DNA from: Bifidobacterium lemurum
Lineage (GTDB): Bacteria; Actinomycetota; Actinomycetes; Actinomycetales; Bifidobacteriaceae
Direction of reading: 5' to 3'
Assembly (NCBI RefSeq): GCF_014898175.1
Contig: NZ_CP062948.1
Coordinates: 744,001 to 808,000 of the forward strand
DNA: 64,000 bases
The number at the start of each line of letters is the position of its first letter. Position 1 is the first letter of the stretch. The position numbers and the translations under genes were made by a program. Below the pieces are notes generated by a model. The model made no database searches. It saw nothing but the letters and a program-made list of their open reading frames with translations, and was not told where the DNA came from. Positions 17,071 to 25,965 of this stretch are shown piece after piece.

Positions 17071-17421
17071 ATGCCCGTCATCCACACCCATGTGTCCGTC
17101 AGCACCACGCCCGAGCAGCGCGAGGCGCTCAAATCCGCCTATGGCAAGGCGATCACCGCCGTGCCGGGCAAGTCCGAGGGCTGGCTGATGTGCCCGTTCG
17201 AGGACGATATGCCGATTTATTTCGGCGGCGACGACAGCGCTCCGGCCGCCTATGTGGAAGTCAATCTGCTCGGCCGATCCGCCGTGCCGGGTTCCGTATG
17301 GGAGGAGCTCACCCGCCAGATCATGGCCGCGCTCGAATCCACGCTCGGCATTCCGCAGGACCGCACCTACATCCGCTATACCGCCACCTCCGACTGGGGT
17401 TGGAACGGCGGCAATTTCTAA
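17071..17421 (+). CDS. MIF/phenylpyruvate tautomerase-like protein
   Basis: This is a 116-aa member of the tautomerase/MIF superfamily. Met is followed by Pro2, which would become the catalytic N-terminal proline (Pro1) after Met removal. PVIHTHVSVSTTPEQREALK and the C-terminal RTYIRYTATSDWGWNGGNF match MIF-type rather than short 4-oxalocrotonate tautomerase-type members. AAGGAGG stands seven bases before the ATG. It would act in the cytoplasm as a trimer on an enol/keto substrate; the physiological substrate is unknown. It stands alone between a divergent GtrA gene and a terminator. Confidence 0.87.
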   Translation: MPVIHTHVSVSTTPEQREALKSAYGKAITAVPGKSEGWLMCPFEDDMPIYFGGDDSAPAAYVEVNLLGRSAVPGSVWEELTRQIMAALESTLGIPQDRTYIRYTATSDWGWNGGNF

Positions 17422-17439
17422 GACTCCGCACCCACGCAA

Positions 17440-17475
17440 GAGGGGGCGTTGCGCCACTCGACGCAACGCCCCCTC
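17440..17475 (+). terminator. Hairpin after the tautomerase gene
   Basis: A perfect 14-bp stem, GAGGGGGCGTTGCG with CGCAACGCCCCCTC, has an 8-nt loop. It lies 18 bp past the tautomerase stop. There is no long T-run, so this is a GC-rich terminator of the kind common in actinobacteria. Confidence 0.65.
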
Positions 17476-17498
17476 GTCATTCCAAACGGCCTGTCCCT

Positions 17499-17590
17499 TG
17501 TCATCCTGAGCGGAGCGCAGCGGAGTCGAAGGATCTCCACCGTTACGAGATCCTTCGACTCCGGCCTAACGGCCTGCGCTCAGGATGACG
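17499..17590. repeat. Dispersed palindromic repeat, copy 5
   Basis: TGTCATCCTGAGCGGAGCG opens the left arm and TGCGCTCAGGATGACG closes the right arm. The inner arms are AAGGATCTC and GAGATCCTT. A degenerate right half, CTAAGCTCAGGCTGAC, follows at about 17611. It lies between the convergent tautomerase and fhs genes. Confidence 0.85.
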
Positions 17591-17638
17591 AAAGTAATGA
17601 GCCAAACGACCTAAGCTCAGGCTGACAAAAGGAACACG

Positions 17639-19156
17639 TCAGACGATCTTCGGCATGGGGGTGGTCAGGCTGGTGGTGAGGTTCACATGCACCAGGCCCG
17701 CGCCCGCATGCACTTCGACCTTCTTCAGCGTCACCGTACGCTCGTCCTCGCCGGCCCTGTCGTTGTCGGTCATCGTCGCGGGCGATTTGACCGCGACCAC
17801 CGCCATGTCGTCCAACGACACTCCGGCGCTCATGCACAGCTCGTTCGCCTCGGTCAGGGAGGAGGCGAAACCGTCCTTGAGCACCACACGCTCGGCCGGC
17901 ACGCCATAGGCCTGTTCGGCGATCCACCTGACGTTCTCCACCAACGGCATGCCCTTGTGGCTATGCGGCGCGGCCGGCATCGAGCCACCGACCAGCGCGT
18001 CCACGAACTGGTCGAGCTGCGGGGCCAGAGCCTCGCCGCCGTCGCGGTACAGGTTGCCGATGATCGGATCGCGGAATTCCAGCTCCTTGGCGGTGTCCCG
18101 CAGCGCCGGAATCTGATCGTCCTCGCCATCCCACAGATTGACCAGCGGGAAGGTGGGGATATCCAGCTTCTCCAGACGATCCACATGGAAGGGGTAGCGC
18201 CAGGCCAACTCGGGATCGTCGCGCCACGTGGATGCGCGGGTCACGACGATCGCGGCGGACGGCCATTGCGCGCCGTACTCGCGGCAGGCGATGTCCAGCC
18301 ACTTCTGCGCGCCCGCGTCGGCGCCGTAGCCGGCCTCGACGATCACCACATCATGCAGCGAGCAGGCCATCTGCACCGAAGCGAGCGTCGGAATGCCGAT
18401 GGACACGTTGGCGAAAGGACCGCCATGCACGTAGACGGGCGAGCCGTTGACGGTCTCCGTCTTGGCCGGCATCACGGCGCCGGCGAGCATGTCGGTGATA
18501 CGCCACAGGTCGATGAATTCGCCGAAGGTCACGGCCTTGCCGTCCTTGGTGCCGGCGATCATCGCGGCCACACGGCGGCCGATCTCGTCCATCGAGCGCG
18601 ACAGGCACACGATCTGCATAAGCTCGCAGGTCGGCGTGAGCACGACCTTCTCGGCCACGTTGTTCTTGCCCGCATCCACGGTGATCGCGCGCAGGGAGCG
18701 GCTCGGCACTTCGGAGACGCGCGGCACGAGGATGTCGTCGAGACGTCCCTCGTCGATGGCCTTCTCCGCGAAGGAGACGAGCAGGTTCTGCGCGGCGGCG
18801 ATGGCGGCCATCTCGCCGGTCAGGCCCCAGTCGATGAGTTCGGGATGGGTCAGGGAGGCCTTGCCGCCGCCCGACGCGCCGCCCTTGGAACCGGCGGCGG
18901 TGATGCCCATGCTCGGCTGGCGCAGCACGGCGGCCGCGTCTATCCCACGCTTGTTGAGCGCGTCGATCAGGGCGATGGTGGTGGTGGTCTTGCCTTCGCC
19001 GCGGGAGGCCATCAGCGGGGTGTCGGCCGTGACCAGCACGATTTTGCCGTGCTTGCGCGGGGCGTCCGGATTGGCTTTCAACGCGTCGAGATAGCCGAAA
19101 GCGTCGATTTTCTCAACCAGTCCGTACTGGCTGGTGAAGTCCTTGATATCGGTCAT
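17639..19156 (-). CDS. fhs: Formate-tetrahydrofolate ligase
   Basis: Fhs makes 10-formyl-tetrahydrofolate from formate, THF and ATP in the cytoplasm. In organisms with pyruvate formate-lyase it recovers formate into one-carbon metabolism. The protein is 505 aa, slightly shorter than the usual 555 or so. The P-loop is in SRGEGKTTTTIALIDAL near residue 55. QPSMGITAAGSKGGASGGGK and GPFANVSIG match the family. The ATG at 19156 is preceded by AGAAAGGACC; the frame stays open to 19231. It stands between two repeat clusters as a monocistronic gene. Confidence 0.95.
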   Translation of the reverse strand: MTDIKDFTSQYGLVEKIDAFGYLDALKANPDAPRKHGKIVLVTADTPLMASRGEGKTTTTIALIDALNKRGIDAAAVLRQPSMGITAAGSKGGASGGGKASLTHPELIDWGLTGEMAAIAAAQNLLVSFAEKAIDEGRLDDILVPRVSEVPSRSLRAITVDAGKNNVAEKVVLTPTCELMQIVCLSRSMDEIGRRVAAMIAGTKDGKAVTFGEFIDLWRITDMLAGAVMPAKTETVNGSPVYVHGGPFANVSIGIPTLASVQMACSLHDVVIVEAGYGADAGAQKWLDIACREYGAQWPSAAIVVTRASTWRDDPELAWRYPFHVDRLEKLDIPTFPLVNLWDGEDDQIPALRDTAKELEFRDPIIGNLYRDGGEALAPQLDQFVDALVGGSMPAAPHSHKGMPLVENVRWIAEQAYGVPAERVVLKDGFASSLTEANELCMSAGVSLDDMAVVAVKSPATMTDNDRAGEDERTVTLKKVEVHAGAGLVHVNLTTSLTTPMPKIV

Positions 19157-19192
19157 ATCTGGTCCTTTCTGGTGTGGTTTGACGGTCTGAGT

Positions 19193-19315
19193 GAGATCCC
19201 TCGACTCCGCTCGGGATGACGACCCATCCACTCAGGATGACGACCCATCCGTTCGGGATGACGAGGCATTCTTTCCGCCATCCCGAACGGAGCGCAGCGA
19301 GGCGCGGGGATTCTA
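19193..19315. repeat. Dispersed palindromic repeat, copy 6, degenerate with tandem halves
   Basis: Three tandem right-half units of about 21 bp (TCGGGATGACGACCCATCC and close variants) lie at about 19212-19275. A left half (CATCCCGAACGGAGCGCAG) runs to about 19315. It fills the gap between the fhs start and the dipeptidase stop. Confidence 0.7.
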
Positions 19316-20893
19316 GAAATCGGAAAGGTGGAAGCCGTTGTTCATGGCCATGCTGCGGGTGAACAGCACGGAGTCGAGCAGCTTGTCGGTGTCGGCTTTG
19401 AGCTTGTCGGCCAGCTCCTGGTTGGCGGCGGCGAGGATGCCGCGCGCGTCCGCGCCGGACCGGATAGCCTCGATGATCTCCTCCGGCTCCATCGGCTGCA
19501 CGTCGCCGTCCGTCTCGTCGGCGTCGAATTCGGCGTCCAGCGCGATGCCGGTGAGGTCGGCGATCTTCGCGTCCGTGGCGGCGAGCATCGCATGCCCGTA
19601 CGCGCCGGTCTTCTCCTGGTAACGCGCCACCGCGTTGGAGGTGTCGGCGAACGCGCCGTCGCACAGGGCCGCGATCACACGGTTGGCCCAGTAGAAGTTC
19701 TCGGTGGTCACACGCGTGGTGGTGTCCGCCAGATACTCCGGAGTCACCTCCACATTCGCATAGAACGGCACCAGTGTGTTGAACGGATTGGAGCCGTACG
19801 CCATCCACTGGATCGCGCGTGAGACCTGCGGGCGGTACGGGCGGATCTGCAGCACGGCGAGCTGGCTCTGGCGGTTGATGCCGATCGGACGGTACATGTG
19901 GCGGGTGTGCTCGTCGCCGAGCTTGCCGTACGGATCATACGGCGTGCCCTGATAGTGGCCGGAGAGCACGTATTTGATGTCTTCGATCGTCACCTTGCGT
20001 TCGGGCTGGCGGGCCCACGGAATGTCGTTGCTTTCCGGATTGTGTTCCGCGTCGGGGCCGTCCCACACCTCGTCGTAGGGGTTGAGGAAGCGCTGCATCC
20101 ACCACGCGCGGGGCGTGTTGTACACATGGTCGGCGTCGGAGTGCGAGCCGAAGGCGTCACGCGGATTGAACGGCGAGGAGGGTTCGACCGACAGATCCAG
20201 ATGGTTGCGTTCGATCCATTCGCCCAGGTCCGCGGAGCACATATGCTCCTCCTGCTCGCCCAGCGCGTCGTCCAGATCGAATTCGTCGATGCCCAGCTGG
20301 TTGGGCATGGTCACATACGCCTCGTCGGGCACGCGCTTGGCGATCCAATGGTGGCCGCCCACGGTTTCCATCCACCAGATCTCGTCCACATCGGAAAAAG
20401 CGACGCCGTTCATCTCATAGGTGCCGTATTCCTCGAGCAGCGCGCCAAGACGCTCCACGCCCTCGCGGGCGGTGGTCACATACGGCAGCACGAGGGTGAG
20501 GAAATCCTCCTCGCCGATGCCGCCGGGAATCTCCGGATTCCCGCCCTCGGCGGGCACGAGCTCCACGAACGGATCCGCGCCGAGCACGCGCTCGTTGGTG
20601 GTGAGGGTTTCGGTGGCGCTCATCGCCACATTCGCCTCGTTCACGCCGGCCTCGCCCCAGATGCCCTCCTTGAGATCGGCGTTCGGCACGGCGGTGTACC
20701 GCATGGGATCGTCCGGCAGGTCGATCTCCACGTGGGAGATCACCGCGCGGTAGTGCCGAGGCTGCTCCTCGGGCGTGACGACGACGAAACGCTTGGGGCA
20801 GAACTCGCCGTTCGCGGAATCCTCGTTGCGGGCGATGATGGTGGAGCCGTCATAGCTCGCGTCCTTGCCGACCAGAATCGTGGTGCAGGCCAT
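19313..20893 (-). CDS. pepD: C69-family dipeptidase (PepD)
   Basis: This is a 526-aa N-terminal-nucleophile dipeptidase of peptidase family C69, which cuts a broad range of dipeptides in the cytoplasm. [20 protein letters not shown] at the N-terminus carries Cys3, the expected nucleophile, with ARNEDS next. I chose the ATG at 20893, with AGAAAGGACG about 9 bases before it. A GTG three codons upstream would be too close to that site. The length is a little above the roughly 470-500 aa usual for the family. It follows the PEBP gene on the same strand, separated by a hairpin. Confidence 0.92.
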   Translation of the reverse strand: MACTTILVGKDASYDGSTIIARNEDSANGEFCPKRFVVVTPEEQPRHYRAVISHVEIDLPDDPMRYTAVPNADLKEGIWGEAGVNEANVAMSATETLTTNERVLGADPFVELVPAEGGNPEIPGGIGEEDFLTLVLPYVTTAREGVERLGALLEEYGTYEMNGVAFSDVDEIWWMETVGGHHWIAKRVPDEAYVTMPNQLGIDEFDLDDALGEQEEHMCSADLGEWIERNHLDLSVEPSSPFNPRDAFGSHSDADHVYNTPRAWWMQRFLNPYDEVWDGPDAEHNPESNDIPWARQPERKVTIEDIKYVLSGHYQGTPYDPYGKLGDEHTRHMYRPIGINRQSQLAVLQIRPYRPQVSRAIQWMAYGSNPFNTLVPFYANVEVTPEYLADTTTRVTTENFYWANRVIAALCDGAFADTSNAVARYQEKTGAYGHAMLAATDAKIADLTGIALDAEFDADETDGDVQPMEPEEIIEAIRSGADARGILAAANQELADKLKADTDKLLDSVLFTRSMAMNNGFHLSDF

Positions 20894-20979
20894 GAAATGC
20901 ACGTCCTTTCTGACGAAAACAAACCTCTACGAGTGTATCGTGGCGGCGGGAACATAAGGCGCGTGCCAGTATGCATAAT

Positions 20980-21017
20980 GGGCGGGAGTCCGGATTCGCA
21001 TCCGGGTCTCTCCGCCC
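20980..21017 (-). terminator. Hairpin between PEBP and pepD genes
   Basis: GGGCGGGAG pairs with CTCTCCGCCC, around a core CCGGAT-TCGC-ATCCGG. It lies about 28 bp past the stop of the PEBP gene and before the pepD start. No T-run is present, so termination is likely but unproven. Confidence 0.5.
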
Positions 21018-21044
21018 ATCATTCGTTGGCGCGACGCGGCCGTC

Positions 21045-21599
21045 TCACACCTTGCCGGTCAGGAAGATGCCGGTCTGGTCGGGGATCTCGTCAAGACCGC
21101 GCAGGGCGTGGTGCATCTCGTTGAGCCAGAAGCCCTGGTTGAGCCCGGGCAGCGGCTTCTTGGTGGCCCACACATGCAGGTAGTATGCGTGGTCCTGGTC
21201 AGGCGGCTGCGGCCCGTTGTAGCGCATGATCACAGCCGGGTCGTTCTCGCGCCCTACGAATTTCGAGGCGGAGGAGTTGCGTCCCTGCACGGTTTCGGGG
21301 ATCATCGCCGGCATCTGGCGGGAGAAGTCGGGCGGGATGGCGAGCGCGTGCGAATCGTTGAAGTCGAACATCAGCGCTTCGATCGGCAGGTTCGCCACGG
21401 ACCAGTGGATCCATTCGAACCCGCAGACGGGAATCGAGTCGGGGTCGGTGAATTCCCAATGCAGATAGCGAGCCTCGGGCGACACATCGTCGATGTAGAA
21501 CGGGAAGGAGATGACGGGCACGCCGCCCGTACGGTATTCCGGTGCCGCCGCCTTGGCGAAATCGTCCGGGATCACGGTGAAATCGGCTGAGATCTTCAT
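21045..21599 (-). CDS. YbhB/YbcL-like PEBP-family protein
   Basis: This is a 184-aa member of the phosphatidylethanolamine-binding-protein family (bacterial YbhB/YbcL, "Raf kinase inhibitor-like"). The ligand-pocket motifs are visible: FTDPDS, FEWIHWSVANLP and MRYNGPQPPDQDHAYYLHVWA. Bacterial homologues bind small anions or phospholipid head groups; the function here is unknown. AAGGCC precedes the ATG. No signal peptide is present, so it is cytoplasmic. The divergent toxin-antitoxin genes start 133 bp away. Confidence 0.9.
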   Translation of the reverse strand: MKISADFTVIPDDFAKAAAPEYRTGGVPVISFPFYIDDVSPEARYLHWEFTDPDSIPVCGFEWIHWSVANLPIEALMFDFNDSHALAIPPDFSRQMPAMIPETVQGRNSSASKFVGRENDPAVIMRYNGPQPPDQDHAYYLHVWATKKPLPGLNQGFWLNEMHHALRGLDEIPDQTGIFLTGKV

Positions 21600-21649
21600 T
21601 GCTGGCCTTCTTTCCTTTGCCTGTCGCCCATCCGCAGGTCCTGTTCCAT

Positions 21650-21694
21650 CATACGTCGCGTATGTGACAGCATTATGCTAGCATTGTTGGCATA
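21650..21694 (+). promoter_or_regulatory. Palindromes in the antitoxin promoter (candidate FitA operator)
   Basis: Two inverted repeats lie before the toxin-antitoxin operon: CATACG-TCG-CGTATG (21650-21664) and TATGC-N11-GCATA (21674-21694). The second also contains the perfect palindrome ATGCTAGCAT. Ribbon-helix-helix antitoxins repress their own operons through such sites, so these are the best operator candidates. The stretch is clearly richer in A and T than its surroundings. Confidence 0.5.
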
Positions 21695-21731
21695 CGGTTC
21701 AGCGAAAGCACTCGGCACACAAGGAGGCACC

Positions 21732-22043
21732 ATGGCGACATTCACGCTGCGTAAATTGGATGATGAGGTGGCCGAGCAGTTCAAGCAGATGGCCAGGGAC
21801 CACGGCCGGTCCGCCGAGGCCGAACTGCGTTCCGTGGTCGAGGAGGTCACGCGCAAGTACATCGAGGAGAAAGACCGGACCGCCCCCACCGGCGCGGATT
21901 GGCTGGCCGATATCCGTCGCATCATGAGCGACAACGGCATCACCGAAGACGACGAGCCGCTCCCTCTGCCGGATCGGGATTTCAGCCAGCCCCACCCTCC
22001 GTTCGCGGATTCGGCCGCATCAAGCGGAGGTGAGGAATCATGA
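21732..22043 (+). CDS. FitA-like ribbon-helix-helix antitoxin
   Basis: This is a 103-aa antitoxin. Residues 1-45 (MATFTLRKLDDEVAEQFKQM, then DHGRSAEAELRSVVEE) form a ribbon-helix-helix DNA-binding domain of the FitA/VapB type. The C-terminal half is acidic, proline-rich and probably disordered until it binds the toxin. AAGGAGG stands just before the ATG at 21732; the frame is open to 21675 but has no site there. It overlaps the toxin gene by 4 bp (ATGA), typical of translational coupling. Palindromes upstream suggest autoregulation. Confidence 0.88.
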   Translation: MATFTLRKLDDEVAEQFKQMARDHGRSAEAELRSVVEEVTRKYIEEKDRTAPTGADWLADIRRIMSDNGITEDDEPLPLPDRDFSQPHPPFADSAASSGGEES

Positions 22044-22519
22044 GACGGCCCGTCATTCTCGACACCAACGTAGTTTCCGAGGCCATGAGCCCGAGTCCGA
22101 ACCCCAATGTGGTGGATTGGCTGATCTCGACCCCGGTCGACCGGCTGCATCTGACCACGATCACCGTGGGAGAGCTGCTATTCGGCGTCGCGCTGCTGCC
22201 GGAGGGGCAGCGCAAGCGGACGTACTGCGAAACCATCGCGCGCACGATGGAGTACTACCAGAACCGCACCTTCGCCTTCGACGCCGCGGCGGTCATAGCC
22301 TACGCCGACATCAGGGCGAAACGACAACGTATGGGCCGGCCCGTCAGCACACAGGATGCGCAGATCGCCGCCATCGCGCGCGCCAACGGATGCGCGGTGG
22401 CCACACGCAACATCAAGGATTTCGAAGACGCGGACGTACCCCTGATCAACCCATGGGATCCGCCCGCGTCATCTCGAACGACATCACCTACTGGGCGGGC
22501 TGGTAGCAGTCGCCGTTGA
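22040..22519 (+). CDS. FitB/VapC-like PIN-domain toxin
   Basis: This is a 159-aa PIN-domain ribonuclease toxin. The acidic metal-binding residues are in VILDTNVVSEAMSP (Asp8), TVGELLFGVALL, VSTQDAQIAAIA and VATRNIKDFE. The overall order matches FitB. The PIN domain ends near INPW (about residue 141). The last 18 or so residues are a Ser/Arg/Pro-rich tail whose final 10 codons are antisense to the ptsI 3' end, a 32-bp convergent overlap. The tail is therefore probably non-homologous sequence gained at the junction. It would cleave RNA when not held by the antitoxin at 21732; the target is unknown. Confidence 0.9.
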   Translation: MRRPVILDTNVVSEAMSPSPNPNVVDWLISTPVDRLHLTTITVGELLFGVALLPEGQRKRTYCETIARTMEYYQNRTFAFDAAAVIAYADIRAKRQRMGRPVSTQDAQIAAIARANGCAVATRNIKDFEDADVPLINPWDPPASSRTTSPTGRAGSSRR

Positions 22520-24137
22520 GCGCGGCGGCGGCCTTGGCGCGGGCTTCGTCGATGGTCACGTCGGCGAGCGCGGCGCGCACGTCGTCCAGCGCCACCGGGG
22601 TCATCGACAGCGAGTTGACGCCCAGTCCGGCCAGCACGACGGCCAGATCGGGGTCGGCCGCGGCCTCGCCGCACACGCCCACCGGCATGCCGTGCGCGTT
22701 GCCCGCGTCGCAGATCAGCTTGATCGCGCGCAGCACCGCCGGATGCCAGGCGGTCTGATATCCGGCGACCGAGCCGAGCGTGCGGTCGGCGGCCATCGTG
22801 TATTGGGTCAGATCGTTGGTGCCGATGGAGACGAAGTCCGCCACTTCGGCGACTTTGTCGGCCATCAGCGCGATCGACGGCACCTCGGCCATCGCGCCGA
22901 CCTTCTTGAGTCCGAAGCTTTTGCCCAACTTCACGAAGTAGTCGGATTCCCACTGGTCGGCGACCATCGGGGCCATCACCCACAGGTCGGCGTCGGTTTG
23001 CGCGTCGGCCGCGGCCAGGGCGCGCAGCTGCCCTTCGAGCACGTCCTTATGCGCGCGCAGGGTGCGCAGACCACGCAGACCAAGCGCGGGATTCGGCTCG
23101 TCCTCGGGGGTCAGGAACGGCAGCGGCTTGTCGGCGCCGGCGTCGAGCAGACGGATGACCACCTTCTTGCCGGGGAATTGCGAAAGCAGTTCGATATAGG
23201 CCTTGGTCTGCTCCTCCACGCTCGGCGGCTCGCTGTTGCCGATGAACAGGAACTCCGTGCGGAACAGGCCCACGCCTTCGGCGCCGTATTCCAAAGCGGA
23301 GGCGGCGTCGGCGGGCTTGCCCACATTGGCGAGCAGCGGAATACGCGTGCCGTCCTTGGTGCCGCCCGGCTGACCGCGCAGCTCCCTGGCCTTGGCGGCC
23401 TGCGCCTTGGCGGCTTCGGCGGCGGCGATCTGCTCGCCGCTGGGATCGACGGTGATCTCGCCGTGCGCGGCGTCCACAATCACGGTGACGCCGTCGGTCA
23501 GATCGGCGGCTTCGGCGGCGGAGACGACGGAGACGATGCCGAGGGCGCGGGCGAGGATCGCGGTATGCGAGGTGGGGCCACCTTGCGAGGTGACGATGGC
23601 GAGCGTTTTATCCATATCGAGTCCGGCGGTGTCGGCGGGCGAGAGATCCTCAGCCACAAGCACGAACGGCGTGTCGCTCACCGGCACGCCCGGCGCGGCG
23701 ACGCCCATCAGGTCGGCGATCACACGCTGGCCGACGTCGTGAAGGTCCGCGGCGCGTTCGGCCTGGTATCCGCCGATCATGCGGAACATCTCCTCGATCT
23801 GGCCGAAGCCTTCAAGTACCGCGCGTTCTGCGGTTTTGCCGTCTGAGATCAACCCCTCGATGGAGGTGGCCAGCGCGGGGTCGGAGGCGAACATGGCGAT
23901 CGCCTCGAGAATCGGGGCCGCCTGCTTGGCGCCTTCGTCGCCCTGCGCCGCCTCGGCCGCCCTACGGTTCAGGTCGGCGTTCACACGCCCCAGCGATTCG
24001 CGCGCACGCGCGATCTCGCTCTCGGCAGTGACACCCTCCGCACGCGGCGCATCCGCCGGTTCCGCCAGCGGCGGCGCCATACGAATCACCGGTCCAACCG
24101 CGACGCCACGTCCAATACCAACACCCTTGATTTTCAT
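22488..24137 (-). CDS. ptsI: PTS enzyme I (phosphoenolpyruvate-protein phosphotransferase)
   Basis: Enzyme I takes phosphate from PEP and passes it to HPr, starting the sugar phosphotransferase chain in the cytoplasm. It is 549 aa, slightly short for the family. The phospho-accepting His is in GGPTSHTAILARAL near residue 190. The PEP-binding domain motifs FRTEFLFIG, GLRGLRTLRAHKDVLEGQL and VGVCGEAAADPDLA are intact. The N-terminus MKIKGVGIGRGVAVGPV is typical. ptsI is divergent from ptsH instead of cotranscribed with it, with a 209-bp region between them. Its 3' end overlaps the convergent toxin gene by 32 bp. Confidence 0.96.
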   Translation of the reverse strand: MKIKGVGIGRGVAVGPVIRMAPPLAEPADAPRAEGVTAESEIARARESLGRVNADLNRRAAEAAQGDEGAKQAAPILEAIAMFASDPALATSIEGLISDGKTAERAVLEGFGQIEEMFRMIGGYQAERAADLHDVGQRVIADLMGVAAPGVPVSDTPFVLVAEDLSPADTAGLDMDKTLAIVTSQGGPTSHTAILARALGIVSVVSAAEAADLTDGVTVIVDAAHGEITVDPSGEQIAAAEAAKAQAAKARELRGQPGGTKDGTRIPLLANVGKPADAASALEYGAEGVGLFRTEFLFIGNSEPPSVEEQTKAYIELLSQFPGKKVVIRLLDAGADKPLPFLTPEDEPNPALGLRGLRTLRAHKDVLEGQLRALAAADAQTDADLWVMAPMVADQWESDYFVKLGKSFGLKKVGAMAEVPSIALMADKVAEVADFVSIGTNDLTQYTMAADRTLGSVAGYQTAWHPAVLRAIKLICDAGNAHGMPVGVCGEAAADPDLAVVLAGLGVNSLSMTPVALDDVRAALADVTIDEARAKAAAALNGDCYQPAQ

Positions 24138-24346
24138 AAGAGGGCTCCTTTTTTATCACGGTCGGTGCAATCCGGCCAATTTCAACGGGTATCCACTCCC
24201 TTGCCGATACCGCGTCATGCGCGCACGCGCAATTTGTTAATAGTATATACTTAAAAACGTTGAACGTCAGCCAACGCGATCGTCGCGTTGCTCAATCGCG
24301 GCAGCGCCAATGCCGGCCGCCGCATTCAGACCCAAGGAGGTCACCC
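24138..24346. promoter_or_regulatory. Divergent ptsI-ptsH promoter region
   Basis: This region serves both PTS genes. It holds an A/T-rich patch with the palindrome AGTATATACT (24242-24251), including TATACT as a possible -10 box for ptsH (24246-24251). A ribosome binding site, AAGGAGG, lies at 24334-24340. I cannot place confident -35 boxes for either gene. Confidence 0.45.
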
Positions 24347-24613
24347 ATGGCAACAGCAACCCGTACCACCACCATCAGCGATCCCGTGGGCATCCATGCC
24401 CGTCCGGCCGCGGAATTCTCACGCGCCGCCACGGCCTCCGGCTGCACGGTCACCATCGCCAAGCAAGGCGGAGCCCCGGTTCCCGCAGGTTCGATCCTGT
24501 CGGTGATGGGTCTGGGCATCAAGCAGGGCGACGACGTCGAACTGACCGTCGAAGGCGACAACGCCGAATCCGTGGCCGACGAGCTCATCGCCACGCTCAC
24601 CAAAGCCGAGTAG
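24347..24613 (+). CDS. ptsH: PTS phosphocarrier protein HPr
   Basis: HPr carries phosphate from enzyme I to the sugar-specific EIIA domains. It is 88 aa, the normal length. The active His17 is in VGIHARPAAEFSRAAT. A serine in the PAGSILSVMGLGI segment (Ser49) aligns with the regulatory Ser46 of Gram-positive HPr. AAGGAGG precedes the ATG at 24347. It is transcribed away from ptsI. No sugar-specific EII gene lies in the window. Confidence 0.96.
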   Translation: MATATRTTTISDPVGIHARPAAEFSRAATASGCTVTIAKQGGAPVPAGSILSVMGLGIKQGDDVELTVEGDNAESVADELIATLTKAE

Positions 24614-24647
24614 CACCACCGCCCGGCACTGTTTTCAGACCAATTTC

Positions 24648-24752
24648 GAGTTTGGTGTGCCGGGCCATCCGGTCCCACTCAAGTAAAACGATTGATTGAG
24701 AAGTTTGGTGTGAAAAATCGGCCTCGCTAAGCGAATCCGACACACCAAACTC
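24648..24752. repeat. Inverted-repeat element with AGTTTGGTGTG ends, copy 2
   Basis: The element is bounded by GAGTTTGGTGTG (24648-24659) and CACACCAAACTC (24741-24752), a perfect 12-bp terminal inverted repeat. It has a third, internal direct copy of AGTTTGGTGTG at 24702-24712. The same ends bound the leuC-leuD element at 1813-1927; the interiors are not obviously alike. It lies between the convergent ptsH and holB genes, the only content of that gap. Confidence 0.6.
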
Positions 24753-24810
24753 AACTTCCATCCTTTGCGAAGATGCGCACGTGCGGGAAATCCAATGAGA
24801 TTCGCCACAA

Positions 24811-25965
24811 TCACGGCATCAGCGCGCAAAAAAGGGCTTCGAACACCAGCGTGGGATTGCCGTTGCCGGCGAGACGCCTGCGCGCTGTGGACACCTCATC
24901 AAGACGCGACACCACCGCGGAACGGCTTAGCCGCGCCGACAATTCGGTGACCGCCGTGCGGTTCTCCAGATTCACCAACCCGACGGAATCCTCGGCGTTG
25001 TTCTGTAACACGGCCACATCGCGATACACCGAGGCGATGGAGTTGAGCGCCCGGTCGAGCACGTCGCGCGTGCGCCGCGTGACGAACCGTTTCGCATCGT
25101 CCTTCTTGCCGACGGCGTCATTGTAGGCACCGCGCAGCTTCGGCGGAATGCGGTCCTTTTCCCCCAAACCGTTCACGCGGCGGAACTCCGCCTCCGCCCG
25201 TTCAGCCCGCCGTTCGGCGTCCGCCTCGGCCTGCGCCTTGGCGTTGTCGATAAGGTCGCCGGCCAACAATACGGCATCCGAGGCGCGCGACAACCGCAGC
25301 ACGCCCGAAACCAATTCGTCGCGGTCCGACATGGCCCGCTCGTCGGTGGCGTACATGCGCGCGATGCCGATATGCCCTTCGGCCAGCCTCGCGGCGCGGC
25401 GTGCGATATGCGCGTCCACGCCGGCGTCCGCCTCCAGGAATTCCGCGACGGCCTGTGTGCCGGGCACCGCAAGATTCACGATGCGCGTGCGCGAGCGGAT
25501 CGTGGGCAGCACATCCTGCGCGCTGGGAGCGCACAGAAGCCAGATGCAATGCTCGGCCGGCTCCTCGATCTCCTTGAGCAGCACGTTGGTGGTGCGCTCG
25601 AGCATACGGTCGACGTCTTCGATGATGATGATGCGCCACGGCGCGGTGCTGGGCATCTGCTCGGAAATCGTGATCAGGTCGCGCACCTCGTCGATACCGA
25701 TGGTCACTTTGTCGGTGGCGAGCACGGTCACGTCAGGATGGGTGCCGGCCAGCACCTGGCTGGACACGCGCGTCATCTCTCCGCCCAAGCCGTGGTCCGG
25801 GCTTTCCAACGCGGCCGCGAACGCGCGCGCCATATTGGATCGTCCCGACCCGGGAGGACCGCAGATCAGCCAGGATTGGGTGATCTGTTTGGGATCGCCG
25901 GACGCGACGTGGCTGAGCATATCGACCACCGGCTGTTGCCCGATAATGGAATCCCATACGCTCAT
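24811..25965 (-). CDS. holB: DNA polymerase III clamp-loader delta' subunit
   Basis: This is a 384-aa clamp-loader subunit that works with DnaX and delta to load the beta clamp at replication forks. [20 protein letters not shown] begins the AAA+ fold. The P-loop reads [11 protein letters not shown], with Arg where ATPases have Lys, which fits delta' being a non-hydrolysing subunit. The sensor region [14 protein letters not shown] sequence ([20 protein letters not shown]) is present. Its start overlaps the tmk stop by 4 bp, so the two are translationally coupled in the order topA-tmk-holB. DnaX, its partner, is encoded at 60647-63499. Confidence 0.93.
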   Translation of the reverse strand: MSVWDSIIGQQPVVDMLSHVASGDPKQITQSWLICGPPGSGRSNMARAFAAALESPDHGLGGEMTRVSSQVLAGTHPDVTVLATDKVTIGIDEVRDLITISEQMPSTAPWRIIIIEDVDRMLERTTNVLLKEIEEPAEHCIWLLCAPSAQDVLPTIRSRTRIVNLAVPGTQAVAEFLEADAGVDAHIARRAARLAEGHIGIARMYATDERAMSDRDELVSGVLRLSRASDAVLLAGDLIDNAKAQAEADAERRAERAEAEFRRVNGLGEKDRIPPKLRGAYNDAVGKKDDAKRFVTRRTRDVLDRALNSIASVYRDVAVLQNNAEDSVGLVNLENRTAVTELSARLSRSAVVSRLDEVSTARRRLAGNGNPTLVFEALFCALMP

